A stretch of DNA of 64,000 nucleotides from Bradyrhizobium sp. OK095 (GTDB lineage: Bacteria; Pseudomonadota; Alphaproteobacteria; Rhizobiales; Xanthobacteraceae), in NCBI RefSeq assembly GCF_900109945.1, contig NZ_FOBX01000006.1:310001-374000 (forward strand). The letters are read 5' to 3'. Below the pieces are notes generated by a model that did no database searches, was not told where the DNA came from, and saw only the letters and a list, made by a program, of their open reading frames with translations. Positions 40,585 through 49,488 of the stretch are shown one piece after another. Position numbers and translations under genes: made by a program. Positions within the stretch are counted from its first letter, which is position 1; every line of letters begins with the position of its first letter.

Positions 40585-41907
40585 TTAGCGGCCCGATGCG
40601 GAAGAGCTGGTGGTCGCCACGCGCGTCAGCGCCAGTGCGGGCGTCGCTGACATCTTCACCAGCACGTCCTTCAGCGGATATTGCGTCCACGCGCGGTTGA
40701 CGTAGTCACGATGGGTGATGCCGTCGCCGGTCTCGACGAACACCACGCTGCCGGGACGCAAGGGGCCGTCCATGTCCTCGGAGACGCCAATGCCCTTCTG
40801 CCTGAGCATGCTCATCAGCTCGCGGTCGCGCCGTGCGGTGCCGCGGGTGTAAGAGCTGACGAAGAAACCGGAGCGGTGGCTCTCGATCCACGAGGCGAAC
40901 TTGTCCATTTCGCCATAGACGGCATCGAGCAGCACCACGCCGCGGACGCGGTCGCTGATGCCGCCGACCTCGAGGCTCCACGCGGTCGGCAGGAAGCCGC
41001 CGCTGTAGCCGACGATGACGATCGGCATGTTGGCGAAGGCGCGGGCGCTGTTGGGATCGCCGGTGAGCCGGGCGAGATGGCTCGCGGACTCGTCCATGAA
41101 GCGCTTGAGGCCGCCGGCCTGCCAGAACTTTCCGGCGCTGGAATCGGCGGCATCGATCGCCATCTGCGGCGCGAGCAGGATGGCATTGGCGCCGGAATCG
41201 GTGATCTGCTGCGGCACCAACTGCCGGTCGCGCACGTCGCGTTCCAGGGTCGCGCCATTGCCGTGGAAGAACAGCACGATCACGCCCGGCTTGCGCACGT
41301 CGAAATGCTCGGGGACGTGCACCAGCACGCGGCTGTCGCTGTAGGTCTCGTCCTGCCAGTAGACGCGCCCCGAATAGCTGCGATGGCCGCGGCGGTCGCC
41401 CTTGGAGATGTTGAGGAAGGGCGCGTCGGAAGCGGGATTGTTGCCGAAATAGGGGAAGGCCGACGATTTCATGCTGACGAGCGTCGTCAGATCGTCACGT
41501 GCCGGACGCTGGTAGGGGACTTGCGGTGCGAGCGAGGCCACCTTGTACGGCGCCTGCTCCGGTTGCTGCTGCACGGCGCGCTTGGGCGAGAAGTCCGACG
41601 TCTGCCGTTGCAGAAAACTCTCGCTCGCGGAGGGGAAGCGTTCCCTAAACTGCGGGGCAGGGAAGCGATCCTCGAACGTGTCGCCGCTTGCAATTTGTTG
41701 AGGATTGGTTTTCGCGACCACCTGGACATTGGCTTGCGAGTTCGCTGCGAGTGCCGCCGGGTTGGGCGCATTGCCGCATTGAACCAGCGTCAGCGACAGC
41801 GGCACCAAGGCTGAGATCAGGCCGATCCGGAGCGCACGACCGCGCGAACCGGACGTGGTCCGGTCGGCACAACCATCAGCTCTCAGTTTCGGAACGGCCC
41901 CGACCAT
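40585..41907 (-). CDS. exported alpha/beta hydrolase
   Basis: 440 residues. A hydrophobic segment (about 27-44, IGLISALVPLSLTLVQCG) acts as signal anchor or lipoprotein-type signal, though Q before the Cys is unusual for a lipobox. The catalytic part has the oxyanion region VIVLFFHGNGATLE, the nucleophile GYSGGFLP and late His in GDGITHRDYV. Substrate unknown. The start is uncertain: a tandem duplication (GTGACTTGG twice) just upstream gives alternative GTG starts at 41940 and 41928. Confidence 0.8.
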   Translation of the reverse strand: MVGAVPKLRADGCADRTTSGSRGRALRIGLISALVPLSLTLVQCGNAPNPAALAANSQANVQVVAKTNPQQIASGDTFEDRFPAPQFRERFPSASESFLQRQTSDFSPKRAVQQQPEQAPYKVASLAPQVPYQRPARDDLTTLVSMKSSAFPYFGNNPASDAPFLNISKGDRRGHRSYSGRVYWQDETYSDSRVLVHVPEHFDVRKPGVIVLFFHGNGATLERDVRDRQLVPQQITDSGANAILLAPQMAIDAADSSAGKFWQAGGLKRFMDESASHLARLTGDPNSARAFANMPIVIVGYSGGFLPTAWSLEVGGISDRVRGVVLLDAVYGEMDKFASWIESHRSGFFVSSYTRGTARRDRELMSMLRQKGIGVSEDMDGPLRPGSVVFVETGDGITHRDYVNRAWTQYPLKDVLVKMSATPALALTRVATTSSSASGR

Positions 41908-42241
41908 CCACCCATGACCCCAAGTCACGACCCAAGTCACACGTCCATCGGCAATCTCTAGGCAATTGAGCCGACTGGCGTTTAGGCGACGTTAAGTGTC
42001 CGGAGAAACTTCCCCACATCCGGAATGCTTAAAAGGACCATGTAATCGTGTCCTGATTGTGGGGGACGGAAACGGGATTCTCCGGTGTTTGTGCAGGTAT
42101 ATCGCCCTCGATCGTGCATTAGGGGTGTTCAAATACCTATTTCTGCCGCCTCATTTAACCCTTGTTAACCCTGCTTGAATTGACTGGACCAAACTGCACG
42201 ATGCTCCCATCAGGCGTGACGCCTGAGGTTTAAGGACCCCG

Positions 42242-43609
42242 ATGACGGCATCAGATGCGGGACCCGCGCCCTGGACCGGGCGGCTGACCGGAGGTGGCTC
42301 CGGGGTCTCCGTTCTGGTCGCAACCGCCATCGTTGTTGCCGACATGGTCGGGGTCGGCGTCTTCACCAGCCTCGGCTTTCAGGTCAAGGACATCCCCTCG
42401 GGCTTCTCGATCCTGTTGCTGTGGACCGTCGGCGGCATTGTCGCGCTGTGCGGGGTGTTCTCCTACAGCGAGCTAGGGGCGATGTTTCCGCGCTCGAGCG
42501 GCGAATACAATTTCCTCGGCCGCGCCTACCATCCTGCGTTCGGCTTTCTCGCCGGCTGGGTCTCGGCGACGGTGGGCTTTGCAGCACCCGTCGCGCTCGC
42601 CGCGATGGCGTTCGGCGAATACGCCAAATCGGTCGTGCCCGGTCTGCCGCCGATCCCGCTCGCCATCGGCGTGGTATGGCTGGTCTCGCTCGTGCAACTG
42701 ACCGGCGTCAGGCACTCCTCGACCTTCCAGCTGATCTCGACCATCCTGAAGGTCGTGCTGATCGTCGCCTTCCTGGTCGCCGGCTTCATCATCGGCGTGC
42801 CGCAGCCGATCGCCTTCACGCCGCAGGCGGGCGATCTCGCGCATATCGTCAGCGCGCCTTTCGCGATCGGGCTCGTCTTCGTGATGTACTCATTCTCGGG
42901 CTGGAATGCCGCGACCTACATCATCGGCGAGATGAACATGCCGCAGCGGGATCTGCCGCGCGCGCTGCTCGCGGGTACGCTGATCGTGCTCGTGCTCTAC
43001 GTCGCACTGAATGCGGTGTTTCTCTACTCCACGCCCGTCAGTGCACTCGCCGGCCAGCTCGACGTTGCCCGCGTCGCCGGCAGCGCGATCTTCGGCAATT
43101 TCGGCGGACGGATCGTCGGCGCCATGATCTGCTTCGGCCTGATCTCATCGATCTCCGCGATGATGTGGATCGGCCCGCGCGTGATGATGACGATGGGGGA
43201 GGACATTCCGGCCCTGCGCGTGTTCTCGAAGCGGTCGGTGAGCGGCGCGCCGGCCTATGCCATCCTGTTTCAGCTCGTGGTCGCCAACCTGCTGCTGTTC
43301 ACGCGCAGCTTCGAGGCGGTGCTCGACTTCATCCAGTTCGCGCTGCTGTTCTGCTCGTTCTTCACGGTCGCCGGTGTCATCAAGCTGCGCATCACCGATC
43401 CCGATCTCCCCAGACCCTATCGTGCCTGGGGATACCCGTTCACGCCGCTCGTTTTCCTGCTCGTGACCGGGTTCATGATGTACTACCTTTTGACTGAGCG
43501 GCCGATGCATTCGCTCTCGGGGATGCTCGTCATGCTCTCGGGTCTGTTGATTTATGCTGTTTTCCGCAGGCGGCCGGTCGCCGCTGGCAATTCATCACAT
43601 CGCGAATAG
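42242..43609 (+). CDS. APC-superfamily amino-acid permease
   Basis: 455 residues with twelve hydrophobic segments. VADMVGVGVFTSLGFQ is the helix-1 G-x-G-x-x region, then FSYSELGAMFPRSSGEYNFLGRAYHP and FVMYSFSGWNAATYIIGEMNMPQRDLPRALL (helix 6), all typical of the APC/AAT group. Imports an amino acid or polyamine by antiport or proton symport. The preceding 330 bases hold the promoter region, with TTAA-N6-TTAAC at 42155-42169, one base short of the CtrA spacing. Confidence 0.92.
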   Translation: MTASDAGPAPWTGRLTGGGSGVSVLVATAIVVADMVGVGVFTSLGFQVKDIPSGFSILLLWTVGGIVALCGVFSYSELGAMFPRSSGEYNFLGRAYHPAFGFLAGWVSATVGFAAPVALAAMAFGEYAKSVVPGLPPIPLAIGVVWLVSLVQLTGVRHSSTFQLISTILKVVLIVAFLVAGFIIGVPQPIAFTPQAGDLAHIVSAPFAIGLVFVMYSFSGWNAATYIIGEMNMPQRDLPRALLAGTLIVLVLYVALNAVFLYSTPVSALAGQLDVARVAGSAIFGNFGGRIVGAMICFGLISSISAMMWIGPRVMMTMGEDIPALRVFSKRSVSGAPAYAILFQLVVANLLLFTRSFEAVLDFIQFALLFCSFFTVAGVIKLRITDPDLPRPYRAWGYPFTPLVFLLVTGFMMYYLLTERPMHSLSGMLVMLSGLLIYAVFRRRPVAAGNSSHRE

Positions 43610-43611
43610 AC

Positions 43612-44826
43612 ATGGTTCGACCCCTCAGAATTGCGGCCGTCGCACTTGCCTTGCTGGCTGCGGCCGTCTCGTCCGTACGTGCTGCCGACGTCACCTTCGA
43701 CGATACCGCGCGTTTCCTCGCGGGCATGCAGCCCTCGGCAGACTCGCCGCTGGTGCCGCTGACCAGGGATCCCAGCTGGCAGCATCACGCAAAATTCTTC
43801 GACGGCGCCTTCTCCCAGCTCGAGCAGCGGCAGCTCGCCAAGATCCGCACCTGGTCCGACGTCAACCTGGCTGCGCCCAGGCCGACCATGTTCTACATGT
43901 TCAGCGGCCCGGATTTTCTCTACGCCAACGCCTTCTATTCCAAGGCCAGCACCTACGTGCTCGGCGCGCTGGAGCCGGTCAGCGCTGTGCCCGATCTGAC
44001 GCGGCTGCCGCACGGTTCGGTCGGCGCTGCGCTCTATAATGTCGAGCGCTCGCTCGGCTCGATCCTGAGCTTTTCCTTCTTCATCACCAAGCAGATGAAG
44101 GTCGATCTGCACGCCAACCAGGTCAACGGCACCTTGCCGATCCTCTACGTTTTCCTCGCGCGTTCCGGCAAGACCATCCGCAACGTCGAGATGGTCGCGC
44201 TCGATGCCAAGGGCGGGATGCACACCGGCAATGATAATCCGGGGTCGAACGCCACGCACGGCGTCCGCATCACGTTTGCCGGCCCCGACGGCGAGGCGCG
44301 CACGCTGTATTATTTCTCGACCGACCTTTCCAATGCCGGCGCGCGTAACACGGGATTCCTGAAATTCTGCGAGACGCTCGGGCCCGGCAACAGCCTGCTC
44401 AAGAGCGCGTCCTATCTTCTGCACAAGGGCGACTTCGCGGCCGTCCGCGACTGGCTGCTGGCCAACAGCGCGACCATCATCCAGGACGATTCCGGCATTC
44501 CACTTGCCAATTACAATGCGCGGCAGTGGCGGTTCTTCCCGTTCGGCCGTTATCTCGGGCCGATCGGCGAATTCCCCGGCCGGTACCAGGAGCGCTACGC
44601 CGAACTGTTCACGCGCGCCCAGCCGATCGATTTCGGCGTCGGCTATCGCTGGCGCATGCACGAGTCGAACTTGCTGCTGTCCGTGAAGGTGCCGGCGACC
44701 GAGATCGCGCCGGCCGCGGAGACCACTTCATCCGCCGAGCCGCCGCCCAAACCTGTTCGTCCGAAGCGGCTACGTCCGCCCGAGCCGATCCCGCCGCCGC
44801 CCGGGCGCTTCTACTGGTTTCGCTAG
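43612..44826 (+). CDS. secreted protein of unknown function translationally coupled to the permease
   Basis: 404 residues. Signal peptide 1-24 (ending SVRAAD). The mature part is a single large domain with conserved-looking blocks TMFYMFSGPDFLYANAFY, SLGSILSFSFFITKQMKVDLHANQVNGTLPILYVFLARSGKTI and GSNATHGVRITFAGPDGEARTLYYFSTDLSN, followed by a Pro-rich tail (about 365-404). No characterised family is recognised. Only two bases separate it from the permease stop, with no separate ribosome site, so translation is likely coupled and the two may work together. Confidence 0.82.
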   Translation: MVRPLRIAAVALALLAAAVSSVRAADVTFDDTARFLAGMQPSADSPLVPLTRDPSWQHHAKFFDGAFSQLEQRQLAKIRTWSDVNLAAPRPTMFYMFSGPDFLYANAFYSKASTYVLGALEPVSAVPDLTRLPHGSVGAALYNVERSLGSILSFSFFITKQMKVDLHANQVNGTLPILYVFLARSGKTIRNVEMVALDAKGGMHTGNDNPGSNATHGVRITFAGPDGEARTLYYFSTDLSNAGARNTGFLKFCETLGPGNSLLKSASYLLHKGDFAAVRDWLLANSATIIQDDSGIPLANYNARQWRFFPFGRYLGPIGEFPGRYQERYAELFTRAQPIDFGVGYRWRMHESNLLLSVKVPATEIAPAAETTSSAEPPPKPVRPKRLRPPEPIPPPPGRFYWFR

Positions 44827-44847
44827 GCTATTTGCCGGGGCCCGGCG

Positions 44848-45405
44848 TCAAGAGTTCTGGGCGACAACGACCAGTACTTCCGCTTTCTGCCGGCCGAGGC
44901 TCCTGACTTCGTGCGGCGTCTCGCCTGAGAAATACAGGCAGTCGCCCTTGCCGAGCGTCAGCTCCTCGCCGTCGAGCTTGATCGCGATCTTGCCGTTGAT
45001 GACGAACAGCAGCTCCTCGCCCGCATGCGAGGCGCGCGTCGCCGATTTGTGCGGCGGGCTCAGCAGAAACGGCTCCATCATTTTGCGGGTGCGGCCGGTT
45101 GCCAGCGGCACCACGCCAAAATTGTCCTGGAACAGCGGGACATTGCCGCCTTCGCGGCGGAACAGCGTGTAGCGCGGGGCGGGCTCGGCGTTCGGGTCGA
45201 AGAAGTTGGCGACATTGACCTCGAGTGCGGCGGCCATCCGCAGCAGCGCGGCCAGCGAGGGGATCTTGAGGTTGCGCTCGACCAGCGAGATGTAGCCGCG
45301 CGTGAGATCGCTTTGCTTCGCAAGCTGGTCCAGCGTCAGGCCCTTGGCAATCCGCGTCTGGCGGATGTTGGCTCCGACCGCTGTCGCTTTGCTGACGTCA
45401 AGCAC
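44848..45405 (-). CDS. XRE-family regulator with C-terminal cupin sensor
   Basis: 185 residues, the usual length of PuuR-type regulators. The helix-turn-helix is at about 10-64 (GANIRQTRIAKGLTLDQLAKQSDLTRGYISLVERN). The cupin barrel at about 110-180 contains SHAGEELLFVINGKIAI and GDCLYFSGETPHEVRS. The start is a GTG with GGGAGA upstream; the longer frame gives an Arg/Ser-rich extension without a domain. It is divergent from the MFS-MOSC-reductase operon and probably represses it. Confidence 0.88.
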   Translation of the reverse strand: MLDVSKATAVGANIRQTRIAKGLTLDQLAKQSDLTRGYISLVERNLKIPSLAALLRMAAALEVNVANFFDPNAEPAPRYTLFRREGGNVPLFQDNFGVVPLATGRTRKMMEPFLLSPPHKSATRASHAGEELLFVINGKIAIKLDGEELTLGKGDCLYFSGETPHEVRSLGRQKAEVLVVVAQNS

Positions 45406-45762
45406 GCATGAGTCTCCCGAACTGCTGAGGCCCCTTTTTGCAACAGATGCCGCCCGACTGCCAGCCCGGCGCCGCGCGCTGCTCATTTCGGGAGCCTGCT
45501 GCTGTATTCTAAAGGAAAACTACCGCGCGGAAATTTCAAGCAGTGCCGCAGATATTGTGAGCATGTGCGCTGGCATATCGCGGAAAATAGCCAAAAAATA
45601 GTGCAAATGAAGCACTCTGCCGCGACCGGCGGCATTTGCCGCATTCCGTGGCGTTGATTTCCAGCAGTAAACATGGTCGATTTTTACCGTTCCCGGCTGC
45701 CGATGGGCTCCGCGGACAGAACCAACTGCTTCCCTTGGTGCCGGTACTTTCTGGAGAGATCG

Positions 45763-47076
45763 ATGACCGTAGCAGACGACGTAACCCTGAACGTAGCGCC
45801 GGACGAGGCGGCGAGCTTGCGACGGATCGTGTGGTCGAGCGTGATCGGCACCGCGGTCGAATGGTACGACTTCCTCATCTACGGCGCGGCGACCGCGCTG
45901 GTCTTCAACAAGGTCTTCTTCGCCGCCGGCAACCCCACGCTCTCCACCATCGCCGCGTTCGGCACCTACGCCGTCGGCTTTCTGGCGCGGCCGCTCGGCG
46001 CTGCGATCTTCGGTCACTACGGCGACCGGGTCGGCCGTAAGGCGATGCTCGCGATCACGATCATGGTGATGGGCATCGGCACCTTCCTGATCGGCCTGTT
46101 GCCAACCTACCAGCAGATCGGCATCGCCGCTCCGGTGCTCCTGATCGTCTTGCGCTTCCTCCAGGGCATCGGCCTCGGTGGTGAATGGGGCGGAGCCGTG
46201 CTGATGGTGGTCGAGAACTGCCCGACGCATCGCCGCGGCCTGCTCGGCAGCATGGTCCAGATCGGCAACCCAATCGGTAATCTCGCCGCGATCGGCATGT
46301 TCGCGCTGGTGGCGAGCCTGCCGGAGAGCGACTTCATGACCTATGGCTGGCGCATTCCGTTCCTGCTCTCGATCCTCCTGGTCGGCGTCGGTCTCTACAT
46401 CCGCCTCAACATGGAGGAGACCGCGGCCTTCCGTCAGGTCCAGGCCAAGAAGGACGTCGCGAAGATGCCGATTGTCGAGATCTTCAGGCATCACCGCCGG
46501 CCGTTCTTCACCGCCGTCGGGCTCAAGATTTCCGAGATCGCCTATGCCAGCATCGGCGGCGTGTTCGTGATGTCCTACGCCACGGCCAATCTGGGGCTGT
46601 CGCGCGGGGTGGTGCTGAACGGCGCGTTCGCCGCGTCGCTGGTGGCGCTGCTCGCCATTCCCTTGTTCGGCTGGCTGTCCGACATCGTCGGCCGCAAAAA
46701 GATGTTCTACGCGAGCTGCCTGTTCTCGGCGCTGTTTGCGTTTCCGCTGTTCTGGCTGCTCAATACCCGCGATCCCACCATCGTCATCTGCACCATCGTG
46801 GTCGCGATCACCTTCGGCCAGATGGTGATGTTCGGCATCGGCGCGCCCTGGTACTCCGAGCTGTTTTCCGCGCGGCTACGCTACAGCGGCGCCTCACTCG
46901 GCTTTCAGGTCGGTGCGGCCATCAGCGGCGGGTTGACGCCGTTGATCGCGGCGTCTCTGATGGCGTGGAGCGGTGGTGCTACCTGGCCGGTCTCGCTGCT
47001 GCTCATCGCCTGCGCCGCCATCACCGCGACCGCGACGACGTTCGCGCCGGAGATGGCGAACAAGGAACTGACCTGA
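45763..47076 (+). CDS. MFS metabolite:proton symporter (ShiA/KgtP/ProP-like)
   Basis: 437 residues with twelve helices. AVEWYDFLIYGAATALVFNKVFF, FLARPLGAAIFGHYGDRVGRKAML, RFLQGIGLGGEWGGAVLM and the second-half GWLSDIVGRKKMF are the signatures of the MHS family, which imports organic acids such as shikimate, 2-oxoglutarate or aromatic acids. GGAGAG precedes the ATG at 45763. It is first in an operon with a MOSC protein and an oxygenase-type reductase, which points to an aromatic or methylated acid as cargo. Confidence 0.92.
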   Translation: MTVADDVTLNVAPDEAASLRRIVWSSVIGTAVEWYDFLIYGAATALVFNKVFFAAGNPTLSTIAAFGTYAVGFLARPLGAAIFGHYGDRVGRKAMLAITIMVMGIGTFLIGLLPTYQQIGIAAPVLLIVLRFLQGIGLGGEWGGAVLMVVENCPTHRRGLLGSMVQIGNPIGNLAAIGMFALVASLPESDFMTYGWRIPFLLSILLVGVGLYIRLNMEETAAFRQVQAKKDVAKMPIVEIFRHHRRPFFTAVGLKISEIAYASIGGVFVMSYATANLGLSRGVVLNGAFAASLVALLAIPLFGWLSDIVGRKKMFYASCLFSALFAFPLFWLLNTRDPTIVICTIVVAITFGQMVMFGIGAPWYSELFSARLRYSGASLGFQVGAAISGGLTPLIAASLMAWSGGATWPVSLLLIACAAITATATTFAPEMANKELT

Positions 47077-47131
47077 TCCCGCGGCGCGCCGCTGTCGGCG
47101 GCGCGCCATCGCTTCTCATAAGGATTTTGTC

Positions 47132-47653
47132 ATGCTCGATACCATCAGCGCCGGCTCGGCGCAGAATGCAGCGCAGCTTGGTTGGACCGGCGTGGTGCGC
47201 TTCCTTCATCTCACCCCACGTGCGTTCCTGCCGATGCGCGCAACTGAATCGATCAATCTCGTCGCCGGCAGGGGAATCGAGGGCGACCGCTATATGATCG
47301 GCAACGAAGAGGGCTTCTACTCGCACAAGCCCGAAGAGGGCCGCCAGGTCACCCTGTTCGAACTCGAGACGCTGGTTGCGCTCAAGCGTGATGCCGGCAT
47401 CGAGCTCGGTCCCGAAGAGCACCGGCGTAACGTGACGGTCGAGGGCGTGCCGTTGAATCATCTCGTCGGCCGCCGCTTCTGGCTGGGCGAGACGCTGCTG
47501 GAAGCGACGCGATTGTCGATTCCCTGCCGGCACATCGAGGAGATCACCGGCAAGGCGATCTTCGATCCCCTGATCAATCGCTCCGGCCTCAACTGCAAGA
47601 TCCTGCAAGGCGGCGTCGTCAAGGTTGGCGACACCGTACGGAACGCGGCATGA
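47132..47653 (+). CDS. MOSC-domain protein (YiiM-like)
   Basis: 173 residues forming a MOSC beta-barrel, the sulfur- or molybdenum-cofactor-handling domain of MOCO sulfurases. The blocks VAGRGIEGDRYMIGNEEGFY, QVTLFELE, EHRRNVTVEGVPLNHLVGRRFWLGETLLE, the conserved cysteine in LSIPCRHIEEI, and GLNCKILQGGVVKVGD are all in order. The operon context, with MFS before and reductase overlapping after (ATGA, 4 bases), suggests a detoxification or cofactor-transfer role in the same pathway, as in YiiM-type proteins. Confidence 0.88.
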   Translation: MLDTISAGSAQNAAQLGWTGVVRFLHLTPRAFLPMRATESINLVAGRGIEGDRYMIGNEEGFYSHKPEEGRQVTLFELETLVALKRDAGIELGPEEHRRNVTVEGVPLNHLVGRRFWLGETLLEATRLSIPCRHIEEITGKAIFDPLINRSGLNCKILQGGVVKVGDTVRNAA

Positions 47654-48606
47654 AGGTGCGCCCGATCACGACGGTCAAGACGGTTGTCGCCGGCATCGAG
47701 GAGGCTGGCGACGGGATCAAGCTGTTCGTTCTGGTTGATCCCGACCGTTGGGAATTGCCGCCGTTCAAGCCCGGCGCGCATATCGACCTGCATCTGCCGA
47801 ACGGACTCGTGCGCACCTACTCGCTGTGCAACGAGCCCGCGGACAATGCGCGCTACGTCATTGCGGTGAAGCGCGAGTCGGACGGGCGCGGCGGTTCGCG
47901 CGCGCTTCACGATGATATCAAGCTCGGCGATGTCATCGGCGTCTCGCTACCCCGCGGCGGGCTCGATCCCGATGCGGGCATCGCGCGCTATGTGTTCGTG
48001 GCTGGCGGCATCGGCGTGACGCCGTTCTTGTCGATGGCGCGGCATCTCGAACGGACGAAGCAGGCCAACTTCACGCTACATCTGATCGTACGCGAGGAGG
48101 TGCCGCTCGCGGCGTATCTCGGTTCACTGATCGAAGGGGGGCGGATCGTGCTGCACCGGACGTCCCGGACCGGGCGTCCCGATCTTGCGGCACTGGTCGG
48201 GGAGGGCGGAGCGGACACGCTGGTCGCATGCTGCGGACCTGAAGGCATGACCGACGATTTCGAGCGGGTGACCGCAAGCTGGCCCGCAGCCAATGTCCAT
48301 ATCGAGCGTTTCGTCGCGCCGCCGCCGGTCATCGATCCCGACGCCAAACCGTTCACGCTGTCGCTGGCGCGCTCGGGGACCGAGATCCAGGTTCGTGCCG
48401 GCCAGACCATGCTGGCCGCGTTGCAGGAAAAAGGCATCGACATCGCGACCTCCTGCTGCGGCGGCATCTGCGGCGCCTGCAAGGTCGGATGGATCGAGGG
48501 CAAGCCGGTGCACCGCGACCGCATCCTGTCGCCGTACGAGCGCGAGCGCTATCTCATGGTCTGCGTCGCTGGGTCGGATACGGAACGGCTGGTGCTGGAC
48601 CTCTAG
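47650..48606 (+). CDS. PDR/VanB-type oxygenase reductase (FMN, NAD, 2Fe-2S)
   Basis: 318 residues: flavin-binding barrel with RTYSLCN (about 57-63), NAD-binding domain with VAGGIGVTPFLSMARHL and CCGPEGM, and a C-terminal plant-type ferredoxin with CCGGICGACKVGWIEG plus a final Cys in YLMVCVAG. It transfers electrons from NAD(P)H to a Rieske-type oxygenase or demethylase. The gene overlaps the MOSC gene by four bases, but no oxygenase subunit lies in the window. RxYS with Leu-Cys suggests FMN. Confidence 0.92.
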   Translation: MKVRPITTVKTVVAGIEEAGDGIKLFVLVDPDRWELPPFKPGAHIDLHLPNGLVRTYSLCNEPADNARYVIAVKRESDGRGGSRALHDDIKLGDVIGVSLPRGGLDPDAGIARYVFVAGGIGVTPFLSMARHLERTKQANFTLHLIVREEVPLAAYLGSLIEGGRIVLHRTSRTGRPDLAALVGEGGADTLVACCGPEGMTDDFERVTASWPAANVHIERFVAPPPVIDPDAKPFTLSLARSGTEIQVRAGQTMLAALQEKGIDIATSCCGGICGACKVGWIEGKPVHRDRILSPYERERYLMVCVAGSDTERLVLDL

Positions 48607-48615
48607 GATCCGGCA

Positions 48616-48828
48616 CTACCAGTGCACGCTTTGGCTGGGTTCGACGAACGCAGTCGTGCTCGGCCGCGTGGCGAGGCTCGTCGCCAGATACCAGCCGGAA
48701 CCGAGCACGAGTGCAAGCAGGGCGACGATCGCGAGCATGTCGATGGTTCTGGGGTCGTGGTGATGCCGGCTGGGACCTGACTGCGGGCCAAGCCTGAAGT
48801 GAAAATGGGGGCTGATTTTCCAGCGCAT
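48616..48828 (-). CDS. small single-helix membrane protein with probable EcfG promoter
   Basis: 70 residues. A His-rich N-terminus (FHFRLG...RHHHDPR) is followed by one transmembrane helix (about 31-50, MLAIVALLALVLGSGWYLA) and a short polar tail. GAGGAAACA precedes the ATG at 48828. No family is recognised. The promoter-like motif at 48859-48883 suggests induction by the general stress response sigma factor. Confidence 0.65.
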   Translation of the reverse strand: MRWKISPHFHFRLGPQSGPSRHHHDPRTIDMLAIVALLALVLGSGWYLATSLATRPSTTAFVEPSQSVHW

Positions 48829-48858
48829 TGTTGTTTCCTCCCCGGGGAGCACCAAAAC

Positions 48859-48883
48859 AACGCGACGGAAAAGTTCCGGTTCC
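48859..48883 (-). promoter_or_regulatory. EcfG-type (general stress response) promoter
   Basis: Read leftward, GGAAC at 48883-48879 and CGTT at 48862-48859 are separated by 16 bases, the consensus spacing for SigEcfG of Bradyrhizobium and other alphaproteobacteria. It lies about 30 bases before the start of the small membrane protein gene. One random occurrence in 64 kb is expected, but not usually in this position and orientation. Confidence 0.5.
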
Positions 48884-48919
48884 GCTCAGGGCAGCGATGC
48901 GCAAAGCACCGCAGCATAC

Positions 48920-49258
48920 TTATGACGCGTTGACGCCGCGCCAGCGCGCGTAACGCCAGGGCAGGTACCAGCGCGCACCTTGCGGCGCGGTGAGAGGCAC
49001 GTTGTCGATGCCCGATGTGCCGAAGGGGTTGCAGCGGAGCAGGCGCGCCAGCGTCATCCAGCCGCCGGCCCAAAGCCCGAACCGCTCGATCGCCTCGTCG
49101 CCATAGACCGAGCAGGTCGGCAGGTGCCGACAATTGTAGCCGACCAGCGGCGAGAGTGTGTGTCGGTAGAGCCAGATCAGCGCGCGTCCGAATCTGCGCG
49201 GGAGACGGAGCGCACCCTCGACGGGAGTGGAACAATGTTCGCAAGCTGAGTGCTTCAT
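48920..49258 (-). CDS. yidD: membrane protein insertion efficiency factor YidD
   Basis: 112 residues. The core LIWLYRHTLSPLVGYNCRHLPTCSVYGDEAIERFGLWAGGWMTLARLLRCNPFGTSGIDNVP is the highly conserved YidD block with its cysteines (NCRHLPTCS, RCNPF). YidD assists the YidC insertase. An N-terminal Cys/His segment (CEHCSTP) extends it. It is usually found next to rnpA/yidC or, in this group, near folE and hisI, which occur 2 kb downstream on the other strand. Confidence 0.93.
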   Translation of the reverse strand: MKHSACEHCSTPVEGALRLPRRFGRALIWLYRHTLSPLVGYNCRHLPTCSVYGDEAIERFGLWAGGWMTLARLLRCNPFGTSGIDNVPLTAPQGARWYLPWRYARWRGVNAS

Positions 49259-49488
49259 GTGCGCTGTGCTGCGACCTTGAGCGATCTATTGTGCGGTTCC
49301 AGCGCAGGGAACAGCGACGTGTTGTTTGCGCGCCATACTTTGCCTGCTTTCAGGGAGCAGTGCAGCAAGTACCTATGGACGATCTGTATTCCCCCGGATA
49401 CCATTTTTGTGACGTTCATGTGTAGACTCGTCGGAACGTCGAAACGGGGCTTGCCTGACTTGCTTTAGGGCTTGGGGAAGGGACCAGT

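Noticed and set aside
42155..42169. TTAA-N6-TTAAC before the APC permease as a CtrA box
   Set aside because: The spacer is six, not seven, bases; in AT-rich promoter DNA this is weak evidence.
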